This document shows, in pieces, positions 37,629 through 47,920 of a stretch of DNA of 64,000 bases. Where the stretch lies: NCBI RefSeq assembly GCF_900113905.1, contig NZ_FORC01000001.1, positions 553,825 through 617,824 of the forward strand. Direction: 5' to 3'. A program made the translations under genes and the position numbers. Within the stretch, counting starts at the first letter, position 1. Every line of letters starts with the position of its first letter. The notes under the pieces are model-generated. The model ran no database searches and was not told the DNA's origin. It worked only from the letters and a program-made list of their open reading frames with translations. This DNA comes from Phytopseudomonas argentinensis. Its GTDB lineage: Bacteria; Pseudomonadota; Gammaproteobacteria; Pseudomonadales; Pseudomonadaceae.

Positions 37629-39668
37629 CTACCTGAATGCTCCGATAAGGGTATCGAACAACGAGCGCGCAACTTGAATCACCTGGGCGGACGCGTTGTA
37701 GTACTGCTCGAACTTGATCAGGTTGGCCGCCTCTTCGTCCAGGTTGACCGCAGACAGCGAATCACGGTTGTCCTGTGCCTGCTTGAGAATAGCACCGGTC
37801 GCCTCGCTGTCCTGGCGGGCCTGGGCGGTCAGGGTACCGACGCGCTCGATCAGGTCGCCGTAACTGTCGGTGAAACTGGAGCCGGTGGCGACGCCGGTAA
37901 CGGTGGGATCGACCCCTACCACCTGCTTGTTCTGCAGGCCGACCAATGCCAGCGCGTTGCGGTTGTCCGAGACACCGTTCTGGTTGAAGGCGATGTCGAA
38001 GCGGTCGCCATTTTGCGGGCGGCCGCTGAGGCTCATGTTGACCCGGGTGCCGTCCGCCATGGTCAGCTGGTAGTTGTTCTGCAGGCCCGGCTCGAACAGG
38101 GGCGTCGGCGCTGGCGTGATCGGCTGCCCCTTGTTGTCGACGCGGACCAAGGTTGCACCTGCTGGCAGGCCGGTGAAGCCCCCCGACGCCGAGTCATAGG
38201 TCAGCGTGACGGGTGGAAAGGCGGCCTGCAATGCAGCGGGATTGATGCTGCTGCCCGAAGGCTGCAATGTCGGCTGGCTGATCACCCCATTGCCGCGGTT
38301 CTGCAGATTGGCCTCGGAGCGAATCGGCGCGGCGAAGGCCAGCTGGTCGGCCTGATCCAGCACGGTGGACATGGTCGAGGCGCCGATACGGGTCGGCTGC
38401 AGCACGAAGGAGTCGCCGGCGGCCGGTGCAGGGGTACCGACAACGATCTGGAAACCCTGGTTGCGGCCGGCGCTGTCCTGAAAGCTCAGGGTGCCCGGCG
38501 GGTTCTGCGTGACGGTCATCGACTGGTTGTCGCTCAGTCGACGCGCGGTGTAATTGCTGCCATCGAACTCCAGGCGGTAATCACTGGTGGTCAACAACGA
38601 ACTGTTGCTGATGTTCAAGATTGGCGAGGCATTGCTGCTGTTTGTGGTGGACGGCAGCACGCGCAGGCGCGCCAGCGACTCCTCATTGAAGTCCCCGAAC
38701 AGCTTGGTACCGACCTGCCCCTTGAGGTCCAGGCCCTGGCCCAGCTGACTGTTGACCTGATCGTTGATCGACAGCGCCAGGCGTCCCAGCGAGTTGAAGG
38801 TCTTGTCCAGAACGTCTTCGCGATAACGCAGGATGCCGCCCAGCTCGCCCCCGGTCACCTGCGTGGTGATGGTCTGCCGGGCTGCACCCACGATGAACTG
38901 CACTTCGGAACGGTTCGGGTCGTTGCTGCCAGGTACCACTTCCAGGCGAGCGGCGTTGCTGCCGATCACCAGCGGCTGCCCCGAGCCGATGAAAACGTTC
39001 TGCGAGCCGTCGTTCTGCGCCACCACGTTGACGCCCACGAAAGTCGCCAACTGACGCACCGCCTCCTCACGCGCATCCAGCAGGTCGTTGGGCTGGCTGC
39101 CGTTGGATTGGGCAATGGCGATCGACTCGTTGAGTCGGCCTATGGAGCCGGCAAGGCGGTTGATCTGCTCGGTAACGGCGCCCATTTGCTTGTTGGCGAA
39201 GCTGTTCTGCTCGTTCAGGCGGTCATAGACGGTGTTGAAGCGCCGGCTCAGCCCTTGCGCCTCGGAAAGCACCAGCTGGCGCGCAGGCAGGTTGGAGGGA
39301 TCCTCGGCAGCCGTCTGCATGGCCGAAAAGAACTTCTGCAACGAGGGGGTGACCCCCGTGGTGGTGCCGGCCAGCAGCGAGTCCAGCTGATCGATCTGAC
39401 TCTTGTAAGCAGCCACATCGCTGCTCAGCGAAGTGCTGCTACGCAGCTGCGTGGTGAGAAACTCACTGTAGCTGCGGCGGATGTCCACCAGCGAGGTGCC
39501 GCTGCCGATATAGCCGGCGCCGCTGAACTGCGGGGTCCGCGTTGCCTGGATGGTGTCCTGGCGCGAGAACCCCGGGGTGTTGATATTGGTGATGTTGTGG
39601 CCGGTAACGGACAACGAGGTCTTGTTCGCCGCCAGGCCCGACAGGCCAATGTTCAGTAAGTCAGCCAT
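37629..39668 (-). CDS. flgK: FlgK, hook-filament junction protein 1 (HAP1)
   Basis: 679 residues, long but normal for Pseudomonas. The N-terminus MADLLNIGLSGLAANKTSLS with VTGHNITNINTPGFSRQ is the axial-protein motif; the C-terminus INLDEE-like (SAVNLDEEAANLIKFEQYYN) is the HAP1 signature. A variable central domain fills 200-600. It begins 6 bp after the flgJ stop. Confidence 0.97.
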   Translation of the reverse strand: MADLLNIGLSGLAANKTSLSVTGHNITNINTPGFSRQDTIQATRTPQFSGAGYIGSGTSLVDIRRSYSEFLTTQLRSSTSLSSDVAAYKSQIDQLDSLLAGTTTGVTPSLQKFFSAMQTAAEDPSNLPARQLVLSEAQGLSRRFNTVYDRLNEQNSFANKQMGAVTEQINRLAGSIGRLNESIAIAQSNGSQPNDLLDAREEAVRQLATFVGVNVVAQNDGSQNVFIGSGQPLVIGSNAARLEVVPGSNDPNRSEVQFIVGAARQTITTQVTGGELGGILRYREDVLDKTFNSLGRLALSINDQVNSQLGQGLDLKGQVGTKLFGDFNEESLARLRVLPSTTNSSNASPILNISNSSLLTTSDYRLEFDGSNYTARRLSDNQSMTVTQNPPGTLSFQDSAGRNQGFQIVVGTPAPAAGDSFVLQPTRIGASTMSTVLDQADQLAFAAPIRSEANLQNRGNGVISQPTLQPSGSSINPAALQAAFPPVTLTYDSASGGFTGLPAGATLVRVDNKGQPITPAPTPLFEPGLQNNYQLTMADGTRVNMSLSGRPQNGDRFDIAFNQNGVSDNRNALALVGLQNKQVVGVDPTVTGVATGSSFTDSYGDLIERVGTLTAQARQDSEATGAILKQAQDNRDSLSAVNLDEEAANLIKFEQYYNASAQVIQVARSLFDTLIGAFR

Positions 39669-39674
39669 GCTTCA

Positions 39675-40898
39675 TCATCCCTTGTTCGAGGGCGCGCCAT
39701 TGGCCGCGATCATCTGGTAGGTCGACAGCTTGCGAGCGATCTGCGACACCTTGCGGGCGTACTGCGGGTCGGTGGCATAACCGGCTTTCTGCAGTTCGCG
39801 GGCAAACTGCTCGGGGTTGGCGGTGGAGCTCAAGGCCTTCTCGTAGCGCCCGTTGCTCTGCAGGAAGCTCACGTAATCATCGAAGCTGTGGGCGAAGGAT
39901 TCATAGGAGCGGAACGAAGCGGCTTCCTTCACCGGCTTGCCGTTCTGGTACTCGGTGGTCATCACCCGCGCAGAGTCGCCGCTCCAGGTGCTATGGGTCT
40001 TGATGCCGAACAGGTTATGGCTGCTGCTGCCGTCGCCCTGCTTGATGATCGACTTGCCCCAGCCGGTTTCCAGCGCTGCCTGGGCGACGAGGTAGGTCGG
40101 ATCGACGCCCAGCTTGGCGGCCGCCTTCTCGGCCATCGGCAGCATGGTTTCCATGAATTCCTTGGCCGACTTGAACGAGGTGCGGTTGGCGATTTCTTCG
40201 CTGCCATTGATGTTCAGGCTGCGCTCGGCCGGCGCTGCGTAGGCCCTGGCCGGCAGCCAGTCGCCCTTGGCCAGGGGTTTGCCCACCGCATCGCCGGCAG
40301 GGGTATTGGCCACGGTGGCCGGGCTGGCCGTCTCGGCGCCCGGCACGATCCCCGCCTGGATGCGCTGGGCCAGCGTGCCTGGCAGCGACAGGCGGCGCTG
40401 ATTGATCAGCGTCATGTCGTTGCGCTCGGGATCGACCGCGGCGGTGATCTTCTCGACTCGGGTCGGCGCCACATCGGCAGCCGCCTCGCCACGTGCCAGC
40501 GGCTTGCTTGGCGCAGCCGGCACGGGCGCGTCGACCTGGGCAAACGGGTTGGGCCGCTCGCTGGCGTTCTTCATCTTCGACATCTGCCGGGCCATCACGT
40601 CGGCCAGGCCGATGCCGTTCTTGTTGCCGGCCATGGTCACCGACAGCTGCTGGTCATACATGTCCTGGTAGGTCTTGGCCTCGTTGCTGTTCATGAAGTT
40701 GCCTTCACCGAACACTTCGTTGGCCGAGCGCATGGTCTTGAGCATTTCGTTGAGGAACAGCGACTCGAACTCCTTCGCAACCTTGCGAATGTTCTCTTCA
40801 TTGTCGCCACCCACCTTGAACTGGTTGAGGCGATTGAGATCGGTGTAGGCGCCACTGTCGACGGTGCTGGTGCCGGCGGCCGAGAGTCGAGTATCCAT
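39675..40898 (-). CDS. flgJ: FlgJ, rod cap and peptidoglycan hydrolase
   Basis: 407 residues in two domains. The N-terminal rod-binding part (EFESLFLNEMLKTMRSANEV; TYQDMYDQQLSVTMAGNKNG) caps the growing rod. The C-terminal glucosaminidase domain (AAKLGVDPTYLVAQAALETG WGKSIIKQGDG, with the catalytic Glu in ALETGWG) opens the cell wall. GGGAG lies 7 nt before ATG. It follows flgI by 11 bp. Confidence 0.97.
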   Translation of the reverse strand: MDTRLSAAGTSTVDSGAYTDLNRLNQFKVGGDNEENIRKVAKEFESLFLNEMLKTMRSANEVFGEGNFMNSNEAKTYQDMYDQQLSVTMAGNKNGIGLADVMARQMSKMKNASERPNPFAQVDAPVPAAPSKPLARGEAAADVAPTRVEKITAAVDPERNDMTLINQRRLSLPGTLAQRIQAGIVPGAETASPATVANTPAGDAVGKPLAKGDWLPARAYAAPAERSLNINGSEEIANRTSFKSAKEFMETMLPMAEKAAAKLGVDPTYLVAQAALETGWGKSIIKQGDGSSSHNLFGIKTHSTWSGDSARVMTTEYQNGKPVKEAASFRSYESFAHSFDDYVSFLQSNGRYEKALSSTANPEQFARELQKAGYATDPQYARKVSQIARKLSTYQMIAANGAPSNKG

Positions 40899-40909
40899 AG
40901 CGTGCTCCC

Positions 40910-42007
40910 TTAAATCACGATCAGGTCAGCCTGCAGGGCGCCGGCTTGTTTGAGCGCCTCCAGGATGGCCATCAGGTCGGAAGGCGAAGCGCCGACCTGG
41001 TTCACCGCCCGCACGATCTCGTCGAGGGTGGTACCGGGGCCGAACTTGAACATCGGTTTCTTTTCTTCGTCGGCACCCACGCGCGAGCGCGGCACCACGG
41101 CGGTCTCGCCACCGGACAGCGCGCCCGGCTGGCTGACGATCGGGTCTTCGGTGATGGTCACCGTCAGGCTGCCGTGGGTCACGGCGGCAGGCTGCACGCG
41201 CACGTTCTGACCGATGACGATGGTGCCGGTACGCGAATTGATGATGACCTTGGCCACCGCCTGCCCGACATCGACCTCGAGGTTCTCCAGGATCGACAGG
41301 TAGTCGACCCGCTGGCTCGGATCGAGCGGCGCGCTGACGCGAATCGAACCGCCATCCAGTGCCTGGGCCACACCGGGGCCAAGCAGCTCGTTGATGTGAT
41401 CGACGATGTTCTTGGCCGTGGTGAAATCCGGACGATTGAGGTTCAGGGTCAGGGTGTTGCCCTGGTCGAAGCCGCTCGGCACCGGGCGTTCCACCGTGGC
41501 GCCGCCGGGGATGCGCCCGGCCGACGGGACGTTGACGGTAATGCGCGAACCATCGGCGCCGCTGGCGTCGAAACCGCCCACCACCAGGTTGCCCTGGGCG
41601 ATGGCGTAGGTGTTGCCGTCGATACCCTTGAGAGGCGTCATCAACAGGCTGCCACCGCGCAGGCTCTTGGCGTTGCCGATCGAGGAAATGGTCACGTCGA
41701 TGGTCTGACCCGGCTTGGCGAAGGCAGGCAGGTCGGCATGGATGGACACTGCCGCGACGTTCTTGAGCTGCACGTTGCCGCCTTCGGGCACCTTGATGCC
41801 GAACTGCGCCATCATGTTGTTGAAGGTCTGCACGGTGAACGGCGTCTGGGTGGTCTGGTCGCCGCTGCCATTGAGGCCGACCACCAGGCCGTAGCCGATC
41901 AACTGGTTACTGCGCACACCCTGGATGCTGGCCAGGTCCTTGAGCCGGTCGGCCTGAGCGGTCGAGGCCAGCAGCAACACGGCAACGCTGATGATCCATT
42001 TACGCAT
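40910..42007 (-). CDS. flgI: FlgI, flagellar P-ring protein
   Basis: 365 residues. A cleavable signal peptide ([19 protein letters not shown]) exports it to the periplasm, where it forms the P ring around the rod. Conserved blocks: [29 protein letters not shown], and a C-terminal [20 protein letters not shown]. The ATG at 42007 with GAGGT 8 nt upstream starts the signal peptide. Confidence 0.97.
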   Translation of the reverse strand: MRKWIISVAVLLLASTAQADRLKDLASIQGVRSNQLIGYGLVVGLNGSGDQTTQTPFTVQTFNNMMAQFGIKVPEGGNVQLKNVAAVSIHADLPAFAKPGQTIDVTISSIGNAKSLRGGSLLMTPLKGIDGNTYAIAQGNLVVGGFDASGADGSRITVNVPSAGRIPGGATVERPVPSGFDQGNTLTLNLNRPDFTTAKNIVDHINELLGPGVAQALDGGSIRVSAPLDPSQRVDYLSILENLEVDVGQAVAKVIINSRTGTIVIGQNVRVQPAAVTHGSLTVTITEDPIVSQPGALSGGETAVVPRSRVGADEEKKPMFKFGPGTTLDEIVRAVNQVGASPSDLMAILEALKQAGALQADLIVI

Positions 42008-42018
42008 GATCACTGACC

Positions 42019-42732
42019 TCAGAACGGAAACAGCGGGCTGGCGAAAAAGCGGTCCAGCCAACCCGGCTGGCTGGCATCGGCGAAGGCGCCGGTACCGGAA
42101 TAGGTGATGCGCGCATCGGCGATGCGGGTCGAGGCCACGGTGTTGTCGCGGGCCACGTCATCGGAACGCACCAGGCCGGCGATACGTACCAGCTCGTCAC
42201 CGGTATTGAGGGTCATCCATTTCTCGCCACGCACCACCAGCAGGCCGTTGGGCAGCACTTCGGCGACGGTTACGGTGATCGAGCCGGTCAGGCTGTTGCT
42301 CTGCCCCGCCTGACCAGAACCATCCGTACTGCGCTGCCCGCCGTACTGCGCGCTGAGCCCGAGGTTCTCGGCCTTCAGCGGGTTGAGGCCGGTACTGGGG
42401 TTGTCGACCGACACCCCGCCACCGAACAGCGAGGTCAGGCCAATATTGGTATTGCTGTTCTTGGCGATCTTCGAGGTAGCGTTCTTGCTAGCCTGAGTAC
42501 GCTCGTTGAGGCTGATGGTGATCACGTCACCCACGCGAAAGGCCTTGCGATCACCGTACAGGTTGTTTTCGAACCCGGACTGGAAGATCGAGCCATTGTT
42601 CTGCGCGGCCGGCAGCGGTGTACGCGGCAAAACGGGTGCGTAGTAGGGATCGTTGGGCTTCGCGGCAGGCGCCACGCAACCACTCAGCACTACGCTGCCG
42701 AGCATCGAGAACACACACACCAAGCGGTTCAT
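42019..42732 (-). CDS. flgH: FlgH, flagellar L-ring lipoprotein
   Basis: 237 residues. The lipobox VLSGC at about residue 20 marks a lipoprotein of the outer-membrane L ring. Family motifs are [29 protein letters not shown] and [23 protein letters not shown] 42732 is preferred to a GTG two codons upstream because GAGGT lies 7 nt before it. flgI begins 11 bp downstream. Confidence 0.97.
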   Translation of the reverse strand: MNRLVCVFSMLGSVVLSGCVAPAAKPNDPYYAPVLPRTPLPAAQNNGSIFQSGFENNLYGDRKAFRVGDVITISLNERTQASKNATSKIAKNSNTNIGLTSLFGGGVSVDNPSTGLNPLKAENLGLSAQYGGQRSTDGSGQAGQSNSLTGSITVTVAEVLPNGLLVVRGEKWMTLNTGDELVRIAGLVRSDDVARDNTVASTRIADARITYSGTGAFADASQPGWLDRFFASPLFPF

Positions 42733-42793
42733 AACCACTACCTCACAGCGTTCAGGCGTATCAGGAGGCGGGCGGGCGCCCTACCCCGGGGGT

Positions 42794-43579
42794 TTAAAGG
42801 TTCTGGGTAACGAAGGACAGCATCTGGTCAGCGGTAGAGATGACCTTGGAGTTCATTTCGTAGGCGCGCTGGGTGGTGATCATGTTGACCATCTCCTCGA
42901 CCACGCTGACGTTGGAGTTCTCCAGGGTGTTCTGCAATGTGGTACCCAGGCCATTGAGGCCGGGGGTACCCACCTGCGGCGCACCGCTGGAGGCAGTCTC
43001 CAGGAACAGGTTGTTGCCGATCGCTTCCAGCCCTGCCGGGTTGATGAAGTCGGCGATCTGGATGTTGCCAACGACCTGCGGCTGCGGGTTGCCGGTGGTG
43101 GTGACCGACGCGGTGCCGTCCTCGCCGACGGTGAAGGTGCGCACTTCCGGCGGCAGCACGATGGCAGGCTCGAGCGCGAAGCCTTGGGATGTGACCACCT
43201 GGCCGTTGGAATTCAGGTGGAAGCTGCCATCACGGGTGTAGGACACCGTGCCATCGGGCATCAGCACCTGGAAGAAGCCACGACCATTGACGGCCATGTC
43301 CATCGGTTGCTCGGTGGTCTGCAGGCTGCCGGCGGTGAAGATCTTTTGCGTGCCATTGATGCGCACACCGGTACCCAGTTGCAGGCCGGACGGCAGCTGG
43401 CTGTCTTGGCTGGACTGGCCGCCTGGCTGACGACGGATCTGGTACAGCAGGTCCTCGAACTCGGCGCGATCGCGCTTGAAGCCCGTGGTGGAGACGTTGG
43501 CCAGGTTGTTGGAAATGGTCGTCAGGTTCATGTCCTGAGCAGACAGGCCGGTCTTGGCGACCCAAAGTGCCGGAAGCAT
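42794..43579 (-). CDS. flgG: FlgG, distal rod protein
   Basis: 261 residues, the standard length. MLPALWVAKTGLSAQDMNLT with TISNNLANVSTTGFKRDRAE is the rod motif; the C-terminus ENSNVSVVEEMVNMITTQRA YEMNSKVI is the conserved helix. AGGAG lies 6 nt before ATG. Forms the distal rod through the P and L rings. Confidence 0.97.
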   Translation of the reverse strand: MLPALWVAKTGLSAQDMNLTTISNNLANVSTTGFKRDRAEFEDLLYQIRRQPGGQSSQDSQLPSGLQLGTGVRINGTQKIFTAGSLQTTEQPMDMAVNGRGFFQVLMPDGTVSYTRDGSFHLNSNGQVVTSQGFALEPAIVLPPEVRTFTVGEDGTASVTTTGNPQPQVVGNIQIADFINPAGLEAIGNNLFLETASSGAPQVGTPGLNGLGTTLQNTLENSNVSVVEEMVNMITTQRAYEMNSKVISTADQMLSFVTQNL

Positions 43580-43623
43580 AGCGTTCTCCTCGGGTGCCGG
43601 ATTATGGCACCGCGTGTTGGTTA

Positions 43624-44364
43624 TCAGCTCATTTGCAAGACGCGCGCCATGGCGGTGTCATTATCTTCTGCAGTGCGCATCATCTTGACCGACAGTTCGA
43701 ATTGCCGGGACAGCGCCAGGATCGAGGTCATCTCCTCGACCGCATTGACGTTGCTGGACTCGAGAAAACCCGAGGTGATCTGCACAGTGGCGTCTGCAGC
43801 TGGCGGCTGCGGGCCGTTGAAGCGGATCATCCCGTCGGTACCCTTTTGCATTTGCTTGAGATCGGGATTGACCAGCCGCAGCCGGTCGACTTCGGCGAGC
43901 ACCCGAGGTGCTTCACCCAGGGCGCGAATGCTGATGGTGCCGTCCTGACCAATCTCGATCTTCTGCTCCGGCGGCACGGCGATCGGCCCGGCATTGCCCA
44001 TCACCGGCATGCCATTGCCGGTGCGCAGCATGCCTTGGGCGTCAACGTTCAGGCTCGCCGTGCGCACATAGGCCTCGGTGCCATCAGGCGCCTGCACCGC
44101 CAGCCAGCCCTTGCCACCGATGGCCACGTCCAGATCACGCCCGGTTTCCTGCAGTGTGCCCGGCGTGAAGTCGGTCCCTGGCCGTTCGCTCATGGCGAAC
44201 ACGCGCGAGGGCTGGCTCTCGCCGAAGATCGGCATCGAGCGCGCTTGCTCGAAATCACGGCGAAAACCGGTGGTGGAGATGTTCGCCAGATTGTTGGCGT
44301 GGGCACGCTGGGCCAACGTGTTGTTGTGGGCACCAGTCATGGAGACGTACAGCATCTTGTCCAT
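43624..44364 (-). CDS. flgF: FlgF, proximal rod protein
   Basis: 246 residues beginning MDKMLYVSMTGAHNNTLAQR with the rod motif NLANISTTGFRRDF and C-terminal SSNVNAVEEMTSILALSRQF. GGAGGA lies 4-5 nt before ATG. It is the first gene of the flgFGHIJKL operon, about 50 bp from a sigma-54 promoter, downstream of the flgE terminator. Confidence 0.97.
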   Translation of the reverse strand: MDKMLYVSMTGAHNNTLAQRAHANNLANISTTGFRRDFEQARSMPIFGESQPSRVFAMSERPGTDFTPGTLQETGRDLDVAIGGKGWLAVQAPDGTEAYVRTASLNVDAQGMLRTGNGMPVMGNAGPIAVPPEQKIEIGQDGTISIRALGEAPRVLAEVDRLRLVNPDLKQMQKGTDGMIRFNGPQPPAADATVQITSGFLESSNVNAVEEMTSILALSRQFELSVKMMRTAEDNDTAMARVLQMS

Positions 44365-44414
44365 GTTTTCCTCCGAGGTGGGCAACGCGCCCGCGGCTCT
44401 GACCACACCTCAAA

Positions 44415-44430
44415 AGCAATTCACATGCCA
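44415..44430 (-). promoter_or_regulatory. Sigma-54 promoter of the flgF operon
   Basis: Minus strand TGGCATGTGAATTGCT, consensus GG-N10-GC. It lies about 50 bp before flgF. Confidence 0.85.
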
Positions 44431-44479
44431 CAATCCAAAAATAAAACTAAATCATTGATTTTAAAGACATTACCTCAAT

Positions 44480-44501
44480 AAAAAAGGCTCCCTGGGGAGC
44501 C
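44480..44501 (-). terminator. Terminator of flgBCDE
   Basis: GGCTCC-CCAG-GGAGCC followed by TTTTTT on the minus strand, 57 bp past the flgE stop. Shows that flgBCDE and flgF-flgL are separate units. Confidence 0.9.
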
Positions 44502-44557
44502 TGTAATTTGTCGCCTGGCGAGTCGTTGCCGCCTACGGCAACGACTCCCTGACGCTA

Positions 44558-46039
44558 TCAGCGCAGATTGATGATCGTCTGGGTGATGGCGCTTTCGGTT
44601 TCGATGGTCTTGGCGTTGGCCTGGTAGTTGCGCTGCGCCACGATCAGGTTGACCAACTGGTCGGACAGTTCGACGTTGGAGTCTTCCAGGGCACCGGACT
44701 GCAGGGTGCCCAGGGTGCCGCTTTTTGGCGTACCGACCACCGGCTCGCCCGACTCGGAGGACTGCACCCAGGCGGTTTTACCAACCGGTGTCAGCCCCTG
44801 CATGTTGGCGAAGTTGGCCAGCACCAGCTGACCCTGAACCTTGGTCTGGCCGTTGGTGTAGCGCGCGAACAGCACGCCGGTCTCGTCAATTTCCAACCCC
44901 GCCAGTTCGCCCGTGCTGTAGCCGTCCTGCACGACCTTGGCCACCGAGAAGGTACTGTTGTACTGCGAGGAGCCGCGGAAATCGAACTTCACCGCGGCGC
45001 TGGCTTCGGAGCCGTTGGCAGCCCAGGTAGTGCCTTCGGCATTGGTCGGCGCCGCCGGAATCCAGCCGTTCATACTGATGGTGCCGTCCGGATTGACACT
45101 CAGCCCGGCGCTCAAGCCGGCCGGATCGACGCTCTGCAGCTTGCCGGCCGCATCGAAACTGATGCCGGCCGACAGCGGCTGGGTGTTGGCCGGGTTCAGC
45201 GGGTTACGGCCATCGACCAGGATCTTCACGTCCCAGTTGTTGGCCCCGGTTTTCACAAAATACTGGGTGAAGGAATGCGCATTGCCCTGGGCGTCATAGA
45301 TGTTCACCGAGGTGGAGCGGTTGTAACTGGTCGGGTCGGCCGGGTTGAACGAGGCATTGGCCGCCGTGGTGCCCGCCGCCGCCCCTGCCGCATTCGCAGC
45401 AGCCAGCTGAGCTGGCGTCGCCGCCGCAGTCGCCGCTGCAATCTGAGCAGGCGTCGGATTGGCGACACCCGGCAGCAGGGAGCCATTGAAGGCGTTTTGA
45501 TAGGCGCCATCATAGGCACTCTGGCGCAGCACCGGCACGCTCTCGGTCGAATTCAGGTTGAACGGCTGAGTGATGGTGCTCGTCGAGCGCGGCGCCTGGC
45601 TGGCGGTTTCCACCTTCAGGTTGCCGATGATGCCGTTCTGCAGGTTGCCGTTGGCATCCACTCCGTAACCCTGCAGGTTGTGTCCGAAGTTGTTGACGAT
45701 GAAGCCCTGACGGTCAGTGCCGAAATAGCCGGCACGGGTGTAGCTGATATCGCCGTTATTGCTGGTACGGAAGAAGCCGCTGCCATTGATGGCCAGATCC
45801 AGCGAGTTCTTGGTGTAGTTGATGTTGCCCTGGCTGAACAGCTGGGACACATCACTGAGCAGCACGCCACTGCCGATCGGATTCGAGCCGCTGCTGAGCA
45901 TCGACGAGGCATACAGGTCGGCAAACTCGGCACGTGACTGCTTGAAGCCAGCGGTGCCGGCGTTGGCAATGTTGTTACCCGTCACATTGAGGTCACTGGT
46001 TGCAGCACGCAGGCCACTCAGACCGATATTGAACGACAT
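44558..46039 (-). CDS. flgE: FlgE, flagellar hook protein
   Basis: 493 residues. N-terminal [34 protein letters not shown] and C-terminal [32 protein letters not shown] are the axial motifs. The surface domain carries an Ala-rich segment at about 196-229 with an internal near-repeat ([12 protein letters not shown] then [12 protein letters not shown]). AGGAG lies 6-7 nt before ATG. Polymerises into the hook under the FlgD cap. Confidence 0.97.
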   Translation of the reverse strand: MSFNIGLSGLRAATSDLNVTGNNIANAGTAGFKQSRAEFADLYASSMLSSGSNPIGSGVLLSDVSQLFSQGNINYTKNSLDLAINGSGFFRTSNNGDISYTRAGYFGTDRQGFIVNNFGHNLQGYGVDANGNLQNGIIGNLKVETASQAPRSTSTITQPFNLNSTESVPVLRQSAYDGAYQNAFNGSLLPGVANPTPAQIAAATAAATPAQLAAANAAGAAAGTTAANASFNPADPTSYNRSTSVNIYDAQGNAHSFTQYFVKTGANNWDVKILVDGRNPLNPANTQPLSAGISFDAAGKLQSVDPAGLSAGLSVNPDGTISMNGWIPAAPTNAEGTTWAANGSEASAAVKFDFRGSSQYNSTFSVAKVVQDGYSTGELAGLEIDETGVLFARYTNGQTKVQGQLVLANFANMQGLTPVGKTAWVQSSESGEPVVGTPKSGTLGTLQSGALEDSNVELSDQLVNLIVAQRNYQANAKTIETESAITQTIINLR

Positions 46040-46081
46040 GAAAATCTCCTTGCCGATAGCCCGGCAGTTACAGCCTGTTAA

Positions 46082-46753
46082 TTACTGACCAATGACCTGC
46101 ACCTGCGACAACGGCACGTTGCCGATTCCCGCCAGGTTGAGCATCAATTCGTTGCCACCCAGGGTGACGCTGTCGACGTTGGCCGGCAGCAAGGTGTAAA
46201 GCCCCTTGGTTTCGTTGCCGTAGGTGGCCTGGGCCTCGAACTTGTAGGTGCCCGGTTTCATCACGTTGCCGCTCGAGTCCTTGCCATCCCAGATGAAGCT
46301 CAGGTTGCCGGCCTGCTGCTCGCCGAGGTTGATGCGGCTGACCACCGTGCCGGCACTGTCGTAGACGTTGACGTACACGTTGCTGCTGCTGGTGGGCAGC
46401 ACGGCACTGGCCTTGAAGCTCTCGCTGGTATCGACCACCGCCTTGTCGACCGGCACGATCACCTTGCGCCCGACCAGGGAGGAAGCCTGCAGCGCCTGGG
46501 AGGACTGATAGCCGGACAGGATGGTTTCCATGCTCGAGTTGAGTTTCTCGACGCCTTCCACCGTACTGAACTGCGCCAGCTGGGCGATGAACTCACCGTT
46601 GCCCTGGGGCTCGAGCGGGTTCTGGTTGTTCAGCTGGGCCACCAGCAGATTGAGGAACTGGTCCTTGCCCAGCTCCTTGTTCTGCGTGCCGTCCTGCTTC
46701 AACTGATACTTGTCCAGTGCGGAACTGGAGCCTATGCCGTCAACGGTGCTCAT
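46082..46753 (-). CDS. flgD: FlgD, hook-cap assembly protein
   Basis: 223 residues. The N-terminal KDQFLNLLVAQLNNQNPLEP is the FlgD hallmark, followed by FIAQLAQFSTVEGVEKLNSS and a C-terminal FLIG-like beta domain (LSFIWDGKDSSGNVMKPGTY). Needed as scaffold for hook growth. AGGAG lies 6 nt before ATG. flgE begins 42 bp downstream. Confidence 0.97.
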   Translation of the reverse strand: MSTVDGIGSSSALDKYQLKQDGTQNKELGKDQFLNLLVAQLNNQNPLEPQGNGEFIAQLAQFSTVEGVEKLNSSMETILSGYQSSQALQASSLVGRKVIVPVDKAVVDTSESFKASAVLPTSSSNVYVNVYDSAGTVVSRINLGEQQAGNLSFIWDGKDSSGNVMKPGTYKFEAQATYGNETKGLYTLLPANVDSVTLGGNELMLNLAGIGNVPLSQVQVIGQ

Positions 46754-46766
46754 GTGTCACTCCTGC

Positions 46767-47210
46767 TCACTGCCCCAGGGTCAATACGCGCTGCATCATC
46801 TGCTTGGCGGTATTCATCATTTCCACGTTGGTCTGGAAGGCACGACTGGCGGAAATCATGTCCGCCATCTCCTCGACCACGTTGACGTTGGGGTAATACA
46901 CATAGCCCTCCTCGTTCGCCGCGGGATGATTGGGCTCGTAGCGCGCCATCAGGCTGCTCTGATCCTCGACGATGCCCATCACCTGCACGCCGGCACCGGA
47001 CTGATCCTGGTCGGCGAACAGCGAACCGTTATTACCGCCCTGGGCATTCTGAAATACCGTGGCGAATACCGGATGGCGTGCGCGATAGGTCTGGTCGATG
47101 CTCGACGAGACGGTTTCGGCGTTGGCAATGTTGCTGGAGATGGTATTGAGGCGAGTGCTCTGGGCGCTCATCCCGGTTCCGGCGATGTTGAACACACTGG
47201 TAAGGGACAT
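46767..47210 (-). CDS. flgC: FlgC, proximal rod protein
   Basis: 147 residues. MSLTSVFNIAGTGMSAQSTR with LNTISSNIANAETVSSS at the N-terminus and NVVEEMADMISASRAFQTNV at the C-terminus are rod signatures. AAGGAG lies 6-7 nt before ATG. Between flgB and flgD. Confidence 0.97.
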   Translation of the reverse strand: MSLTSVFNIAGTGMSAQSTRLNTISSNIANAETVSSSIDQTYRARHPVFATVFQNAQGGNNGSLFADQDQSGAGVQVMGIVEDQSSLMARYEPNHPAANEEGYVYYPNVNVVEEMADMISASRAFQTNVEMMNTAKQMMQRVLTLGQ

Positions 47211-47221
47211 GTCAGGCTCCT

Positions 47222-47632
47222 TTATTCACCACGCAGGGCACTGATGAGCCCTTTGAATTTACTGTTGAGCAACGTGAAGCTGGTCTGGAAGGCCACCGCG
47301 TTCTCGGCGTAATTGGCCTGCTCCACCTGAGCGTCGACGGTGTTCTGATCGATAGACGGGGCTGTCGGCGTGCGATAGGCCAATGCGGCATCGCCCATTG
47401 GCACGCCTTCTGCTGCGATATGCCGGCTGTTGGTGGTTCTCAGACCTGCATTGCCGGCACCGCTGCCCTTGGCTGCCTGCTGCGCCAGCACCGAGGCGAA
47501 ATCCAGATCACGCGCCTTGTAATTGGGGGTGTCGGCATTCGCCATGTTGTTGGCCAACACTTCGGCGCGCTGGGCACGGAAGCCCAGCGCCTTCTCGTGG
47601 ATGCCAAGTGCACTGTCGAAACTGATGCTCAT
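47222..47632 (-). CDS. flgB: FlgB, proximal rod protein
   Basis: 136 residues starting MSISFDSALGIHEKALGFRA, with NNMANADTPNYKARDLDF. First gene of flgBCDE, 50 bp from a textbook sigma-54 promoter. A longer frame to 47674 would place the start too near the promoter and lacks a ribosome site. Confidence 0.97.
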   Translation of the reverse strand: MSISFDSALGIHEKALGFRAQRAEVLANNMANADTPNYKARDLDFASVLAQQAAKGSGAGNAGLRTTNSRHIAAEGVPMGDAALAYRTPTAPSIDQNTVDAQVEQANYAENAVAFQTSFTLLNSKFKGLISALRGE

Positions 47633-47681
47633 CTCAGGGACCTTTGCCGTAGTGGCTCGCCTGTTTTCGTGCAAAGTTCAC

Positions 47682-47697
47682 AGCAAGGCACGTGCCA
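47682..47697 (-). promoter_or_regulatory. Sigma-54 promoter of flgBCDE
   Basis: Minus strand TGGCACGTGCCTTGCT, a perfect match to TGGCACG-N4-TTGCW. About 50 bp before flgB. Confidence 0.93.
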
Positions 47698-47874
47698 ATT
47701 TATTTTTTTACTTTTAAATCAGGCAGATGAGCACCCAACAGGTGATTGCGAGGGCACAGGCGGCAAAGCTTTTCCGCCGCCTGGCAAGCGCAGAGCGGCA
47801 ATTTCCCCAGAGCTTGCCGCTTTTCTGACGCACCAGCGACGGAACACCGTCAGACGTCGCCGGCAAGACAAACG

Positions 47875-47902
47875 AAAACGGGAGGCCGAAGCCTCCCGTT
47901 TT
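47875..47902 (-). terminator. Terminator of cheV-cheR
   Basis: Perfect 12-bp stem AAAACGGGAGGC / GCCTCCCGTTTT with a UUCG loop on the minus strand, 18 bp past the cheR stop. Confidence 0.92.
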
Positions 47903-47920
47903 GCCGTGACACCGCTGCCT

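Noticed and set aside
37674..39659. 661-codon + strand frame opposite flgK
   Set aside because: Antisense artefact; flgK accounts for the coding signal.
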